Shown: in pieces, positions 50,401 through 62,400 of the stretch | Numbering within the stretch: the first letter of the stretch is position 1 | Layout of the letters: each line of letters opens with the position of its first letter | From: Melieria omissa | Lineage: Eukaryota > Arthropoda > Insecta > Diptera > Ulidiidae | DNA: 64,000 nt | Direction: 5' to 3' | Assembly (NCBI GenBank): GCA_963971225.1 | Contig: OZ020267.1 | Coordinates: forward strand, 150,651,920 to 150,715,919 | Notes under the pieces: generated by a model | The model's input: only the letters and a program-made list of their open reading frames with translations | Databases searched by the model: none | What the model was told of the DNA's origin: nothing | Made by a program: the position numbers and the translations under genes

Positions 50401-53400
50401 ATGCAAATTGTAATAAGTGGCGGCGCGCAAAAAGGAAGTCAATGAAGGTTGTGTGTGAAATAAATTCATACCTGTAAAATAAAATTTTAAAATTAACTCA
50501 AATGAGTTCAACTGGTGGTGTTGTTGATGGTGTGGTATCAAGATGGCTACAAGATTTTGGGTTTATTGAGCACTTGTTGGCTTAAAGAAAGTCAGCGCAA
50601 ATTTGAATTTTACCAAATCAAAAAATTCACTTTTTACTTATTTTATTTTACTTTTTAGTTAACTTGTTATTTTACTTACTATTTTAATTATTATTTTACT
50701 TATTTCACATTGTTTGTCTACAAAACTTGCATATTCAACTATAACTTAATTATCATTAGAAAATTGCATTAAACATCTCAAACAAGAATTTAACCTTTAA
50801 CACCACACAAAAGCCAAATTAATACACAGCAAAGCATTTTGTAATTTAATACCTACTCGTGTATGTGTATGTGTGTATATGTGTTTTGACGTGTATAATT
50901 ATGGCAATTAGTTGGCAAAGAATTCAATTATACATCTTTCAAATAGTAATCAACACACGCAATACGAACTGTTGGCGCTACGGTTCATTCTATTATTTTT
51001 TTTTTATTGATTTTTTATTACAAAAGCAAAGTAAAAAATAAAAAAAATTATAATTAAAATTTGAAAATAGAAACTTAAAAATAAAAAATCAATATACATG
51101 CTAGACGGATTACATTAGGAAATTTACATAAATTATTTCACTTGATTAATGGCCACCAGACAGTGCAAAGAACGCGCTGTAATACAAAAACATTAACACT
51201 ATCTAAAAATACTTCTTTTGGTATATAGGATATAGTCTTTCCCCACACTTTTTTTCCAATTTACTTTCATAGGGCAGCACATTTTCAATAATTAAAACTG
51301 AGCTTTGTGATAAAACCCTATAGAACAGTTTGAGCTTCAAATTAATTACTCCTACAGATTCAACTAACATTCTAAATTGATATATTTCACATGTTAATTA
51401 ATCACACCAATAATAATTTATAGCTTTATAGTTGAACGCCACAAAGTGTACGAAATCATCTAAACGTGTCCAATTGAAGTTTTTTGGTAATTCTATGTTT
51501 TCTGTTCATGTTTGGTCGATTTAAACGGTCACTCCTCTCTCTCTCTATTCTCACTGAGAATTGACTTAAAGCTCAGCGCATTTCGCTGCGCTCTAATCCG
51601 CATCAATGGCCAAAACACATGCACGCTAACCGTTAGTTTTTGGGCAGACACGCAGACAACAGACAACATGACTTAATGCCGCTTCAAATGGCCACTTGAA
51701 CGCGGTTTCGGCGAATTTTGCGCCAACCGCAAATGGTTGCAAGTATGGGAACTTTTTTTGAAGCACAACATGCGCACTACACATGTAAATCAACAAAGTC
51801 AACACACACACACACACACACACACACAGACGAAACGCTACACCAAATAATCAATTAAGTTTACTTTTACACGACGAATGAAAAAACATAGCAAAAATTG
51901 CCGCAACAAAAAGTGCTTGTAACGTGCTGTTGTCGTTGGCTAGTGGAGAGCGCATAGCAACAACAACAATAACAATAAGAAAATCGCCAATTGCACGAGC
52001 GAGCGCTTTGAACTCAACAAAAGCACTTGCTGCCTACTTATGTTTGGTGCCCAAAGAATTTTAATGATCTATAAAAGAAACAGTTACGTTGCCGGAGTCG
52101 CCACTGGCACTCAAGGAGTTCGTGGCGAAATGGCAAAAAGGCAGCGATGAAATGTTTGCAGAAAATTTCTTTCCACTTTGCGGTAGCGCCAAAGTGACGC
52201 TAGTTGTATGTTTTTTCTTTACATAGATTTTTTTTTAGTTTAAGCTTGACAGAAATTGCAAAGGTTCAAGCGCCTAATGTGTAAATTCCACCTGTCAATA
52301 GTTAAGTTCTTCATTGACTGACAGCTGTCATTATGCGCAATTTTGTAGCAAAACTTGACATTTGCCGCAAACAGCAGCAGGTAGTGACATGTTGACAGAC
52401 AGTAAAGTATTTAAGTATAATTTTGGGGAACTGTAAAAAGGTTGGTTGCAAAAAACGCTTAGAAGTTGAGAGCGCAACTGTCACTTTGAATGCTACTTCA
52501 AGCTTCAAGCACACGTCCGCTAACATCCTGTGGCCATCAAAATGCTCAACGCTTACTTGTCATAACACCAAATGTTATTGCCACCGTCACTGCAACAATG
52601 ACTGCATAGTGCAACGGCGACAATGACATGTCAACACATGCAATTTCAAACAATTCAAAGTCGCCATTATGCAAAAGATTACCTTCAATTTGCCACAAGC
52701 GCGCATTAGTCAGCTGCAACTACGCATGCGGAACATTTTCAGGTTGTTGTTGTTGTTGTGGCATTTGCATTTACGCACAGCTCGAAGCAGTCAAGCGTCA
52801 AGTGCGTGATATATAAAACGTTTGACACTTATGGCCACTAAACCTCCCATTAGTTAAATTCAAGTTCGTTGCTCAAGTCTTTTGTTATACTACAGTGGAG
52901 AGCCATGGTTTGAAGTGCATTCGCTGCAGAAATTATAACCTTTAAACTCATTTGATTGATGTTTGAAGCATTTATTAATCATGATTTTCCTAAATTATTT
53001 ATTGCAGATATCGATGAGTGCCAAGATCCAACGATAGCGGCGCGTTGCGTTGAAAATTCCGAGTGCTGCAACTTACCAGCGCACTATGTGTGTCAGTGCA
53101 AGCCGGGCTATGAGGGCGATGGCGAAGTGCTGTGTACAGGTATGTGATAGCAACAGACATTTGCCATACTTCATTCTTTATTTATAACTGTAAATTTGTA
53201 TTTATTACATCCACTTCTTTAATTAGATGTCGACGAGTGTCGCAATCCCACAGCGTGTGGCGCCAACGCCCAGTGCATCAACACGCCGGGCAATTACACC
53301 TGCGCCTGTCCGGAGGGCTACTACGGCAGCCCGTACGACGGCTGTCAGGACGTCGACGAGTGCGCGCATACGAACGTGTGCGGCCCCGGTGCCATCTGCA

Positions 53401-56400
53401 CGAATCTCGAGGGCAGTCATCGCTGCGACTGCCCGTCGGGATACGACGGCGATGGACGCTCCGAGGCCGGCTGTGTCGATGTCGACGAGTGTGCACGTTC
53501 ACCGTGCGGACGCAATGCTCAGTGCCTGAATACGGACGGCGGCTTCAAGTGCCTCTGTCCGGACGGTTACTCCGGCGACGCCAGTACTGGCTGTGAAGGT
53601 AAGTGCACACGCTTTAAAAAATTTCCAAATTTCCTCTTTCGGCCCTTATTAAGTGTGAAAAATTACTTTTCTATTTGCATATTCAAACAAACAAAAAAAA
53701 TATCATTATTTGCACAATTTTCGCGCATCCACCACCAAATATCAATCGAATCAAAATCCATTACAATGGCGCCACTTACATCTGCACCACAACAAAATCG
53801 ACCACCACCACACAACCAATGCACACGCAAAACATCATTAATATCTAAAACGAATAATTTATATTAAAAACAATGCGCTTGCCATAAACACTCAACACTC
53901 ACATGCATGCGCAGACGTCGACGAGTGCGCGACTAACAATCCATGCGGTTTGGGTGCGGAATGCGTGAATATGGGCGGTAGCTTCGCATGCCGCTGCCCG
54001 CCGGGCTTTCTGCTTGAGTATGACTACAGCGGGGGCTATGGCAGCGGGAATGGTACCGCTGCAGCGGTCACTGGTGCCGGCCTGGCTTGCGTCGATCTAG
54101 ATGAGTGCAATGTGCCCGATGGAGCGGCCAAGTGTGGCACTAACGCCAAATGCATAAACTTTCCGGGCTCATATCGTTGCTTGTGTCCTAGCGGATTTCA
54201 AGGACAGGGCTATTTGCATTGTGAAAGTTAGTATTTAGTCAATAAGTGCTTCGTTTGCATGGGGCAGAGCTTGCAAGCTTTTTTTCGATGTTTAAAATAG
54301 CAAAGATTTGACATAATTACTTTTTAAACTGAGTCTTTTAGCTGAAGCAAAATACGCTTGAAGTTCAATTGTCATAATATGCTGAGTAAAGAAGACTCGA
54401 AAGCTTTGGCTTTAATTTTTTTAACCAATCAGAAACGAAATTTGATAGTTAGAAGCAAAAAGTTTTCATATGCTTTCGCATTTAACTGTCATACAATAGT
54501 CATAAAATGCTTAGTTACCAAGATTCAGAAGCGTAGGCTTTAATTTGAGTTAAGAAGGAACAAAACTGAACAGAGCTTTAAGCTTTTGCTTTTGCTTCTG
54601 CTCATTCGAAGGGTTTTCATATGCTTTCGCATTTAATTGTCATAAAATTATCAGCTTAAAATTGTTAGCTTAGCTTAGGCTTTTATTTGAGTTAAGAAGG
54701 AACAAGACTTAATAGAGCTTTAAGCTTTTGCTTCTGCATTTGCATTTAATTTACTCTAAAATGCCAAGCTTGCATAATGTGAAAGCATTGCATTTAATTT
54801 TTGAGACTGAAGTAAGCCAAATTTTGCAAAATGAAGCTTTAAGCTTTCTCATAATGATTCTCAATAATGCTTTTGCATCAAACTTTCAACCTTCTTCTCA
54901 TAAAATAAAAGCTTTTCCGTTCATTTTTAAATTTGTTAATAGCAAAATTTAACAATAGAATTATTAAAGCTTTTTTCTGTTTTTGCAAAAAGCTTTTGCA
55001 AACAATGTTCCACTACATTGCAATATAATTCTGATGTTTTGTTGCTGTTTATTCAAAAAGCTTTTGCGAACAAGCTTTTCCACTACATTGTCACACAATT
55101 CTGATGCTTACAAAACTGGAAAGTTTCGCCTGTCTCTGTCAAAAACGTTTCTGCATGGAAGGCTTAAAATAAGAGCGAAAATATTTATAAATAAAAATGA
55201 CTTAAAAGCTTTTTGCAATAATGCTTTCATTAAAAACAGTTCTAAATATAGCTTCGCTTTTCCAGCAAAATGAAATTAATGCTCTACGAAAAATAACTTG
55301 CAAGCTTTGCACGCCTTTACACCCTATGCTTTTCTTCAAAATTCTACACTCAACTAAATTTTGATCATTGCTGAGCTCTCAAATCTTTTACAAATTTACA
55401 CAATTTTTTGCGTTTGTTTTGCTTGTCAGCGCGCTTTTTCCCCGACTCCATCTTAAATGGAACAAATCGCTTAGCAGCTCTACAAAGCTACAAAGCTTTA
55501 GTTCAAAATTTCCCAAATGTTCTCTCTCTCGACAAGCTTTCTACTGCTCCTCTTCACGCTATTCTCTCTCTTCATTATACATACATATCAACAATACATA
55601 CATATATCCATATAACGGAGTATTTTGTTTGTTTAATTTTTAACTAATTTAACACCCCTTTACCACCAATCCACCTCCACCTCTACCATATCCACACCAC
55701 CAACAACCAACCAACCAATCCAACCAACTGCACTCTCACCCAGACATCAACGAGTGTCAGGACAATCCCTGCGGTGAGAACGCCATTTGCACCGACACCA
55801 TTGGCAGCTTCGTGTGCACCTGCAAGCCCGACTACACGGGCGATCCCTTCCGCGGTTGCACCGACATCGACGAGTGCACCGCCCTGGAGAAGCCGTGCGG
55901 CGCACACGCCATCTGCGAGAACGCCGTACCCGGCTACAACTGCAAGTGCCCGCAGGGCTTCGACGGCAAACCAGATCCCAAAGTCGCCTGCGAGCAGGTC
56001 GACGTGAACATATTGTGTCGCACCAACTTCGACTGCACCAACAATGCCGAGTGCATTGAGAATCAGTGCTTCTGTCTGGACGGCTTCGAGCCGATCGGCT
56101 CCAGTTGCGTTGACATCGATGAGTGTCGCACACACGCGGACGCCTGTGGAGTGCATGCACAATGCATCAACACGCCCGGCTCGTATCGGTGCGATTGTGA
56201 GGCCGGCTACGTTGGTACGCCGCCGCGTATTGCATGCAAGGAACCCTGCGAGGATGTGCATTGCGGCGAGCATGCTTACTGCAAGCCCGACGGCAACGAG
56301 GCGTACTGCATCTGCGAAGACGGTTGGACCTTCAATCCTAGCGATATTGCAGCCGGCTGCATAGACATCGACGAATGCGACGCAGTGCACGGACCTTTCG

Positions 56401-59400
56401 GCAGCTGCGGCATCAATGCCACCTGCACCAACACGCCCGGCGGTTTTAGTTGCGACTGTCCTGCCGGCTTCTCGGGCGATCCGCAATCCAAGTGCGTAGA
56501 CGTGGACGAGTGTCGTGCGGGAAACAAGTGTGGAGATGGCGCCGAGTGCGTCAACATGAATGGTGGCTACACGTGTCGTTGTCCCGCGGATTCAATACCC
56601 GACCCCGATCCCACGGTACGATGTGTGCCCATAGTTACGTGTACCGCAGACAGCGACTGTCCTGGAAATGCTGTGTGCGATAGCGAGAAACGCTGTCTTT
56701 GTCCGGAACCGAATATCGGCAACGACTGCCGGCACCCCTGCGAAACCATCAACTGCGGCTCGCATGCTCAGTGCATGCTGGCCAACGGTCAGGCGCAGTG
56801 CCTGTGTGCCGAAGGATACACTGGAAGTCCAAATACCCCAGGCGGCTGCAACGACATCGACGAGTGCAAGGCCGAGCCCTGTCAGGCGAACGCGATTTGT
56901 AGCAACACACCCGGCGGTTATCTGTGCCAATGTCCAAGCGGCACCAACGGCGATCCGTACCACGAGGGCTGCACTGCTGGCAAAGTGGCTCAAAGCTGCT
57001 CCGACTCCAACCCCTGCGAACCCGGCGAGACCTGTGTCACCGACTCATACACCGGCAGCGGTGTGTGCATTTGCCGTCAAGGCTACGAACGTAACGTGGA
57101 AACAGGTCAGTGTCAAGATGTGGACGAGTGCTCGGCACAGCGTGCGAAACCAGCCTGCGGTCTGAATGCGCTCTGCAAGAATCTGCCCGGCAGCTACGAG
57201 TGCAAGTGCCCGCAGGGCTTCAACGGCAACCCGTTCATTTTGTGCGAGCAGTGCAACACGCCGGAATGCCAGTGCCAGCCGCCATACAAACTGGTGGGCA
57301 ACAGCTGCATCCTAGCTGGCTGCTCAAACGGTGAGAACTGCCCCACTGGCGCCGAGTGCATCTCCATCGCAGGTGGCGTCAGCTACTGTGCTTGTCCGAA
57401 AGGCTACAAGACGCAAGCTGACGGCTCATGCGTGGACGTGGACGAGTGCGCCGAACGTGGCACCCAGGTGTGCGCCTTCGGTGCCGAATGCATCAACAAA
57501 GCGGGCGGATTTACGTGCGCGTGTCCCGAGGGCTACAACGGCGATCCGTACCACGGCCTATGTGCGCCCGCGCAACGCAAATGTGCCGCTGACAAGGAGT
57601 GCGGCACCAACGAGAAGTGCGTACAGCCGGGCGAGTGCGTTTGTCCGCCGCCATTCTTCTTGGACCCCTACGATAACAACAAGTGCAAAAGTCCTTGCGA
57701 ACGCTTCCCATGTGGCATCAATGCCAAGTGCACACCCACCGATCCGCCGCAGTGCATGTGCGAGGTGGGCTTCAAGGGAGATCCGCTCATGGGTTGTACC
57801 GACGAGGACGAGTGCTCCCATCTGCCGTGCGCCTATGGCGCCTACTGTGTGAACAAGAAGGGCGGCTACCAGTGCGTTTGCCCCAAGGGCTTTACTGGCG
57901 ATCCCTACAAGAGTGGCTGCATATTGGAATCAGGCGAACCGAAGAGCAAATGCGTCAGCAACGAGGACTGCGCCAGCAATTTGGCCTGTGTTGAGGGCAC
58001 CTGCGTCAGCCCGTGCTCGAGTATACTGTGCGGTTCCAATGCCTTCTGCGAGACGGAAAATCACGCTGGCTGGTGTCGCTGTCGCGTTGGCTACAGCAAG
58101 GATCCCAATGGCGACTGTGTTTCGCAGTGCAAGGATATCATTTGCGGGGAGGGCGCTCTATGCATACCCACGTCGGAAGGACCGACCTGTAAGTGCCCGC
58201 AAGGCTACCTCGGCAATCCATTCCCGGGCGGCTCGTGCTCGACCGATCAGTGCAGCGCCTCCCGCCCGTGCAACGAGCGGCAGGTGTGCATCAACGGCCG
58301 CTGCAAGGAGCGCTGCGACGGTGTCGTCTGCGGCATTGGCGCCATGTGCGACAAAAACAGCGGCAAATGCGTTTGCGAACCGAACTTTATTGGCAATCCT
58401 GATCTGGTCTGCGTACCGCCAGTCAAATACGCGGAGTGTGACCCCAAGTGCGGCGAAAATGCGCACTGCGAGTACGGCTTCGGAAACAGCGCTTGTGCCT
58501 GCAACCCGGGAACCACCGGCAATCCCTACGAAGGCTGTGGTCCACAAAGCAAAAATATTTGCTCGCCTAATAGCTGCGGTGCAAACGCTGAATGCCGCTC
58601 TGACGGACAACAAATCAGCTGCGTGTGCCCGCAGGGCTTCAACGGCAACGCTTATGTCACCTGCCACGACATCGACGAATGCGTGAACAAACCGTGTGGT
58701 CTAAATGCTGCCTGTCTGAATACGCATGGCGGTTTCGAGTGTCTGTGTCTGTCTGGCTTTGCCGGCGATCCCTTCAGTAGCTGCCAGCCGGTCGATGCCG
58801 TTTTCTGCCAAAATGCTGACAAGTGTGAGTGCAGTGAACGCGTCGAGTGTCCCGATGGCTACAGTTGTGAATCGGGTAAATGCAAAAATCTCTGCTCGAC
58901 AACCGCGTGCGGTCCGCGCGCAGTTTGCGACGGTGGTAAGTGTCTGTGTCCCTTGGGATACATCGGTGATCCCCTTGACACCACAAACGGCTGCACGATT
59001 CGCGGCCAGTGTAACAACGATGCGGACTGTAAGCACTCCGAAATCTGCTTCCAACTTGGAAAGGGTCCGCGCAAGTGTGTGGATGCATGCACAAAGATCC
59101 AGTGCGGACCGAATGCCCTGTGCGTTTCGGACGACCATCGTTCATCGTGTATCTGTGCTGACGGCTATTTCGGCAATCCGAGCAATCTACAGGTGGGCTG
59201 TCAGCCCGAACGTAAAGTTCCCGATCTCGAGGACAAATGCAAATCGGACAAAGACTGCGAAGCCGGCTTCTCATGTGCACCGGATATGCAAGGCACGAAG
59301 GAATGCATCAACCGCTGCTCAAAGGTTGTATGCGGCACCAACGAAGTGTGCAAGATCGACAGCAACGGTCATGCGATTTGCAACTGCGCCGATAGCTTTG

Positions 59401-62400
59401 TGTGGAACCCGGTTACATCGTCGTGCGAAAAACCATCTCTGCCTGATTGTACCAACGATAAGGAATGTGCCACCGCTTCGGCATGTCGTCCGGATGTTGT
59501 CGGTGTGCTGAAATGTGTATCGATTTGCGATGAATTTACCTGTCCAGCCAACTCTATTTGTGTTGCACGCAATCATCAAGGGCGCTGCGACTGTCTGCCC
59601 GGTTTTGTGGGCAATCCCAATGACCGCAATGGCTGCGAACCGGCGCCAAAGAACCAATGCCGTACCAATGCCGAATGCTCAGAATCGGAAGCTTGCATCA
59701 AGTATGGACCCAGCGAGAACCTCGCTTGTCGACCGGCATGCGAAAGTGTCAAATGTGGGCCACGAGCCGTCTGCATCACAAACAACCACGTGGCGCAGTG
59801 CCAGTGCCCGCCTGGTCCGTTTGCTGGCGACCCCTACGATCCGTTCAACGGCTGCCAGAGTGTACCCTGCGTCTACAACCACGACTGTCCGCCAGAGAAA
59901 TTATGTAATCGCATGACTCACACCTGCTACGATGTTTGCGATGAGGAATCTTGTGGAGAGAACGCCATTTGCTTAGCGGAAGACCACCGTGCTATGTGTC
60001 AATGTCCACCCGGCTACAAGGGCAATCCTATGCCGGAGGTAGAGTGCACCAAAGTGAGCGGATGTGCGCCAGGCACATGCCACCAGTCGGCTATCTGCGA
60101 AGTTACACCTCAAGGACCCATGTGTAAGTGCCCGGAGAACTTTGTGGGCGAGCCAAACACAACTGGCTGTCGTCCAGAAGGCCAGTGCCCTAACGGCGAT
60201 GCCGACTGTCCTGCGAACACCATCTGCGCAGGTGGACGCTGCATCAATCCTTGCGAAAACGCATGCGGAGCCAACTCTGACTGCAAGGTCGTCAACCGTA
60301 AGGCTGTCTGTACCTGCCCGCTCAAGTTCCAACCCAGCGGCGAATCACCAAAGGACGGTTGTACGCGATCGGTTTCCAAATGCACTTCGGATATTGACTG
60401 CGGCGGTGAGGTTTGCCACAACGGCCAATGTCGCATTGCCTGTCGCAATTCCGAAGATTGTTCAACCGGTGAGCGATGTTTGGGTAACATATGCGTTATA
60501 CCCTGTCTCGACCACAGTCAGTGTACAAGTGGACTGGCATGCCTGGAGAGCTTCTGTCGCATTGGCTGTCGCGCCAATAAGGACTGTTCGGCCGTGCAAT
60601 CTTGCATCAACAACAAATGCGTCGACCCCTGTCAGACCGGCGGCATCTGCGGCCCCAATGCGCTCTGTAGCATCGACAAACACCTGAGTCACTGCACATG
60701 CCCCGAAGGTTTCGAAGGCAATCCCACGCCCGACCAAGGCTGTGTGCGCGTGCCAGCGCCCTGCCAAGCCACCAACCAGTGCCCCAATGGCCACATGTGC
60801 ATCGGAAACCAGTGCAATCTGCCCTGTCAGAAGACGTCCGCGTGCGCCATTGGCGAGCGCTGCTACCAGAATGTCTGCCGCAAAGTGTGCTACACCAGCA
60901 ACAACTGTTTGCCGGGCGAAATTTGCAACAACGACGGCACGTGTCAGCCTGGCTGTGAATCGGACGCCGATTGTCCGCCCACCGAACTGTGCCTCACCGG
61001 AAACTGCAAGTGCGCGAACGGATTCATCGGCACTCCATTTGGCTGCTCTGACATCGATGAGTGCACCGAGCTGCCCTGCCACAAGAGTGCACGCTGCGAA
61101 AACGTGCCCGGTTCGTACCGTTGTATTTGCCCCGAGGGAACTGTGGGTGACGGTCACTCGCAGCAGGGCTGCATCAAGCCGAAGGAATGCTACAAGAACG
61201 ATGACTGCGCCAATAATTTGGCCTGCCTCAACGACAAATGTTCCGAGCCCTGCACCAACACCACCTGCGGCCCTAATGCGCTGTGCAACGCGGAGAATCA
61301 TCAAGCCTCGTGCTACTGCCCTGCCGGCCACTTGGGCGATCCCTTCGAAGCGACCGTTGGCTGTTTCAAGGTGGAGTGCATCACCAACGATGACTGCGCC
61401 AGCGACAAGGCTTGCGACAGCGATACGAATCGCTGCATCAAGCCCTGCGACTTGATCAGCTGCGGCAAAGGCACTTGCAATGTGGCCGACCATCAGGCCA
61501 TCTGTGCCTGCTACGAGGGCTACCAACTGTTGAATGGCGCCTGCGAAGATGTGGACGAATGCCTATCGCAGCCCTGCCACAACACTGCCTTCTGCAAGAA
61601 TTTGCCCGGTAGTTACAACTGCCAGTGCCCGGAGGGCCTTATCGGTGACCCGTTGCACGTCGGTTGTCGCGATCCCAACGAGTGCCTAACCGACTCGGAC
61701 TGTCCGTCAACGGCCAGCTGCCAGAACGCACGCTGCCGCAGTCCCTGCGAACGTGAGAACGCCTGTGGCCGCAACGCCACCTGCATCGCACAATCGCACA
61801 ACGCCATCTGTGCCTGTCCATCTAACTCACGTGGTGACCCTTCAATTGAATGCGTTTTCATCGAATGCTCTGACAACGACGACTGCTCCGCCGACAAAAC
61901 CTGCCTGGACGCGAAGTGCGTCAATCCGTGCTCGCTACCAAACGCGTGCGGCTCGCAAGCGCATTGCAACGTGCAGAATCACATCGGCGTGTGCACCTGC
62001 GAAAGCGGCACCACCGGTGATGCGCAGCTCGGCTGCGTGGCCCTGCGATACTGCCAAACGGACGCTCAATGCGCCTCGGGCGCCATCTGCTCCAACGGCA
62101 TCTGCTCGACGCTCTGTACATCTATACGCGACTGTATATCCGACCAGCTCTGCATACAGGGCGTCTGCCAGCCTACATGCAAGTCCAACTCGTCCTGCCC
62201 TGAATTCCAATTCTGCCTCAACAACATCTGCACCAAAGAGGTGCTCTGCCGCGAAGATACCGACTGCGACATAAACGAGAGCTGCGTGCTCGACGCATAC
62301 GGGCGAGCCAAATGCGAGAACGTCTGCCTGGGCCGTGCCATATGCGGTCGCAACGCAGAGTGCACGGCGCGTAGTCACGCACCCGACTGCGAATGCAAGG

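Larger units (their letters stand above)
37147..53007 (+). other. dumpy intron 4 (15,861 bp, phase 1)
   Basis: This is the largest intron fully within the window, between donor GTGAGT and acceptor TTATTGCAG. It holds the TACTAAA array (38160-40450), a CA microsatellite (41241-41264), a dead mariner (43266-44532), a 110-bp AT-rich array with a piggyBac-like insertion (46110-49450) and a 16-bp hairpin (49578-49624). A single motif copy lies at 52861-52884. The parts between (37147-38159, 40451-43263, 44535-46110, 49625-53007) show no gene. Confidence 0.8.

Noticed and set aside
56668..57165. Plus-strand alternative frames inside the giant exon (up to 261 codons, for example 58726-59511 and 57913-58686)
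   Set aside because: They are shifted-frame shadows of the EGF/DPY coding sequence. They lack cysteine spacing or any family signature.
60462..61526. Long minus-strand open frame (354 codons) and similar frames at 55683-56486, 61935-62612 and 58158-58667
   Set aside because: They are antisense to the dumpy giant exon. GC-rich third positions and the rarity of stop complements in Cys/Gly/Asp codons keep the reverse strand open. The products are Ala/Val/Arg-rich with no domain.
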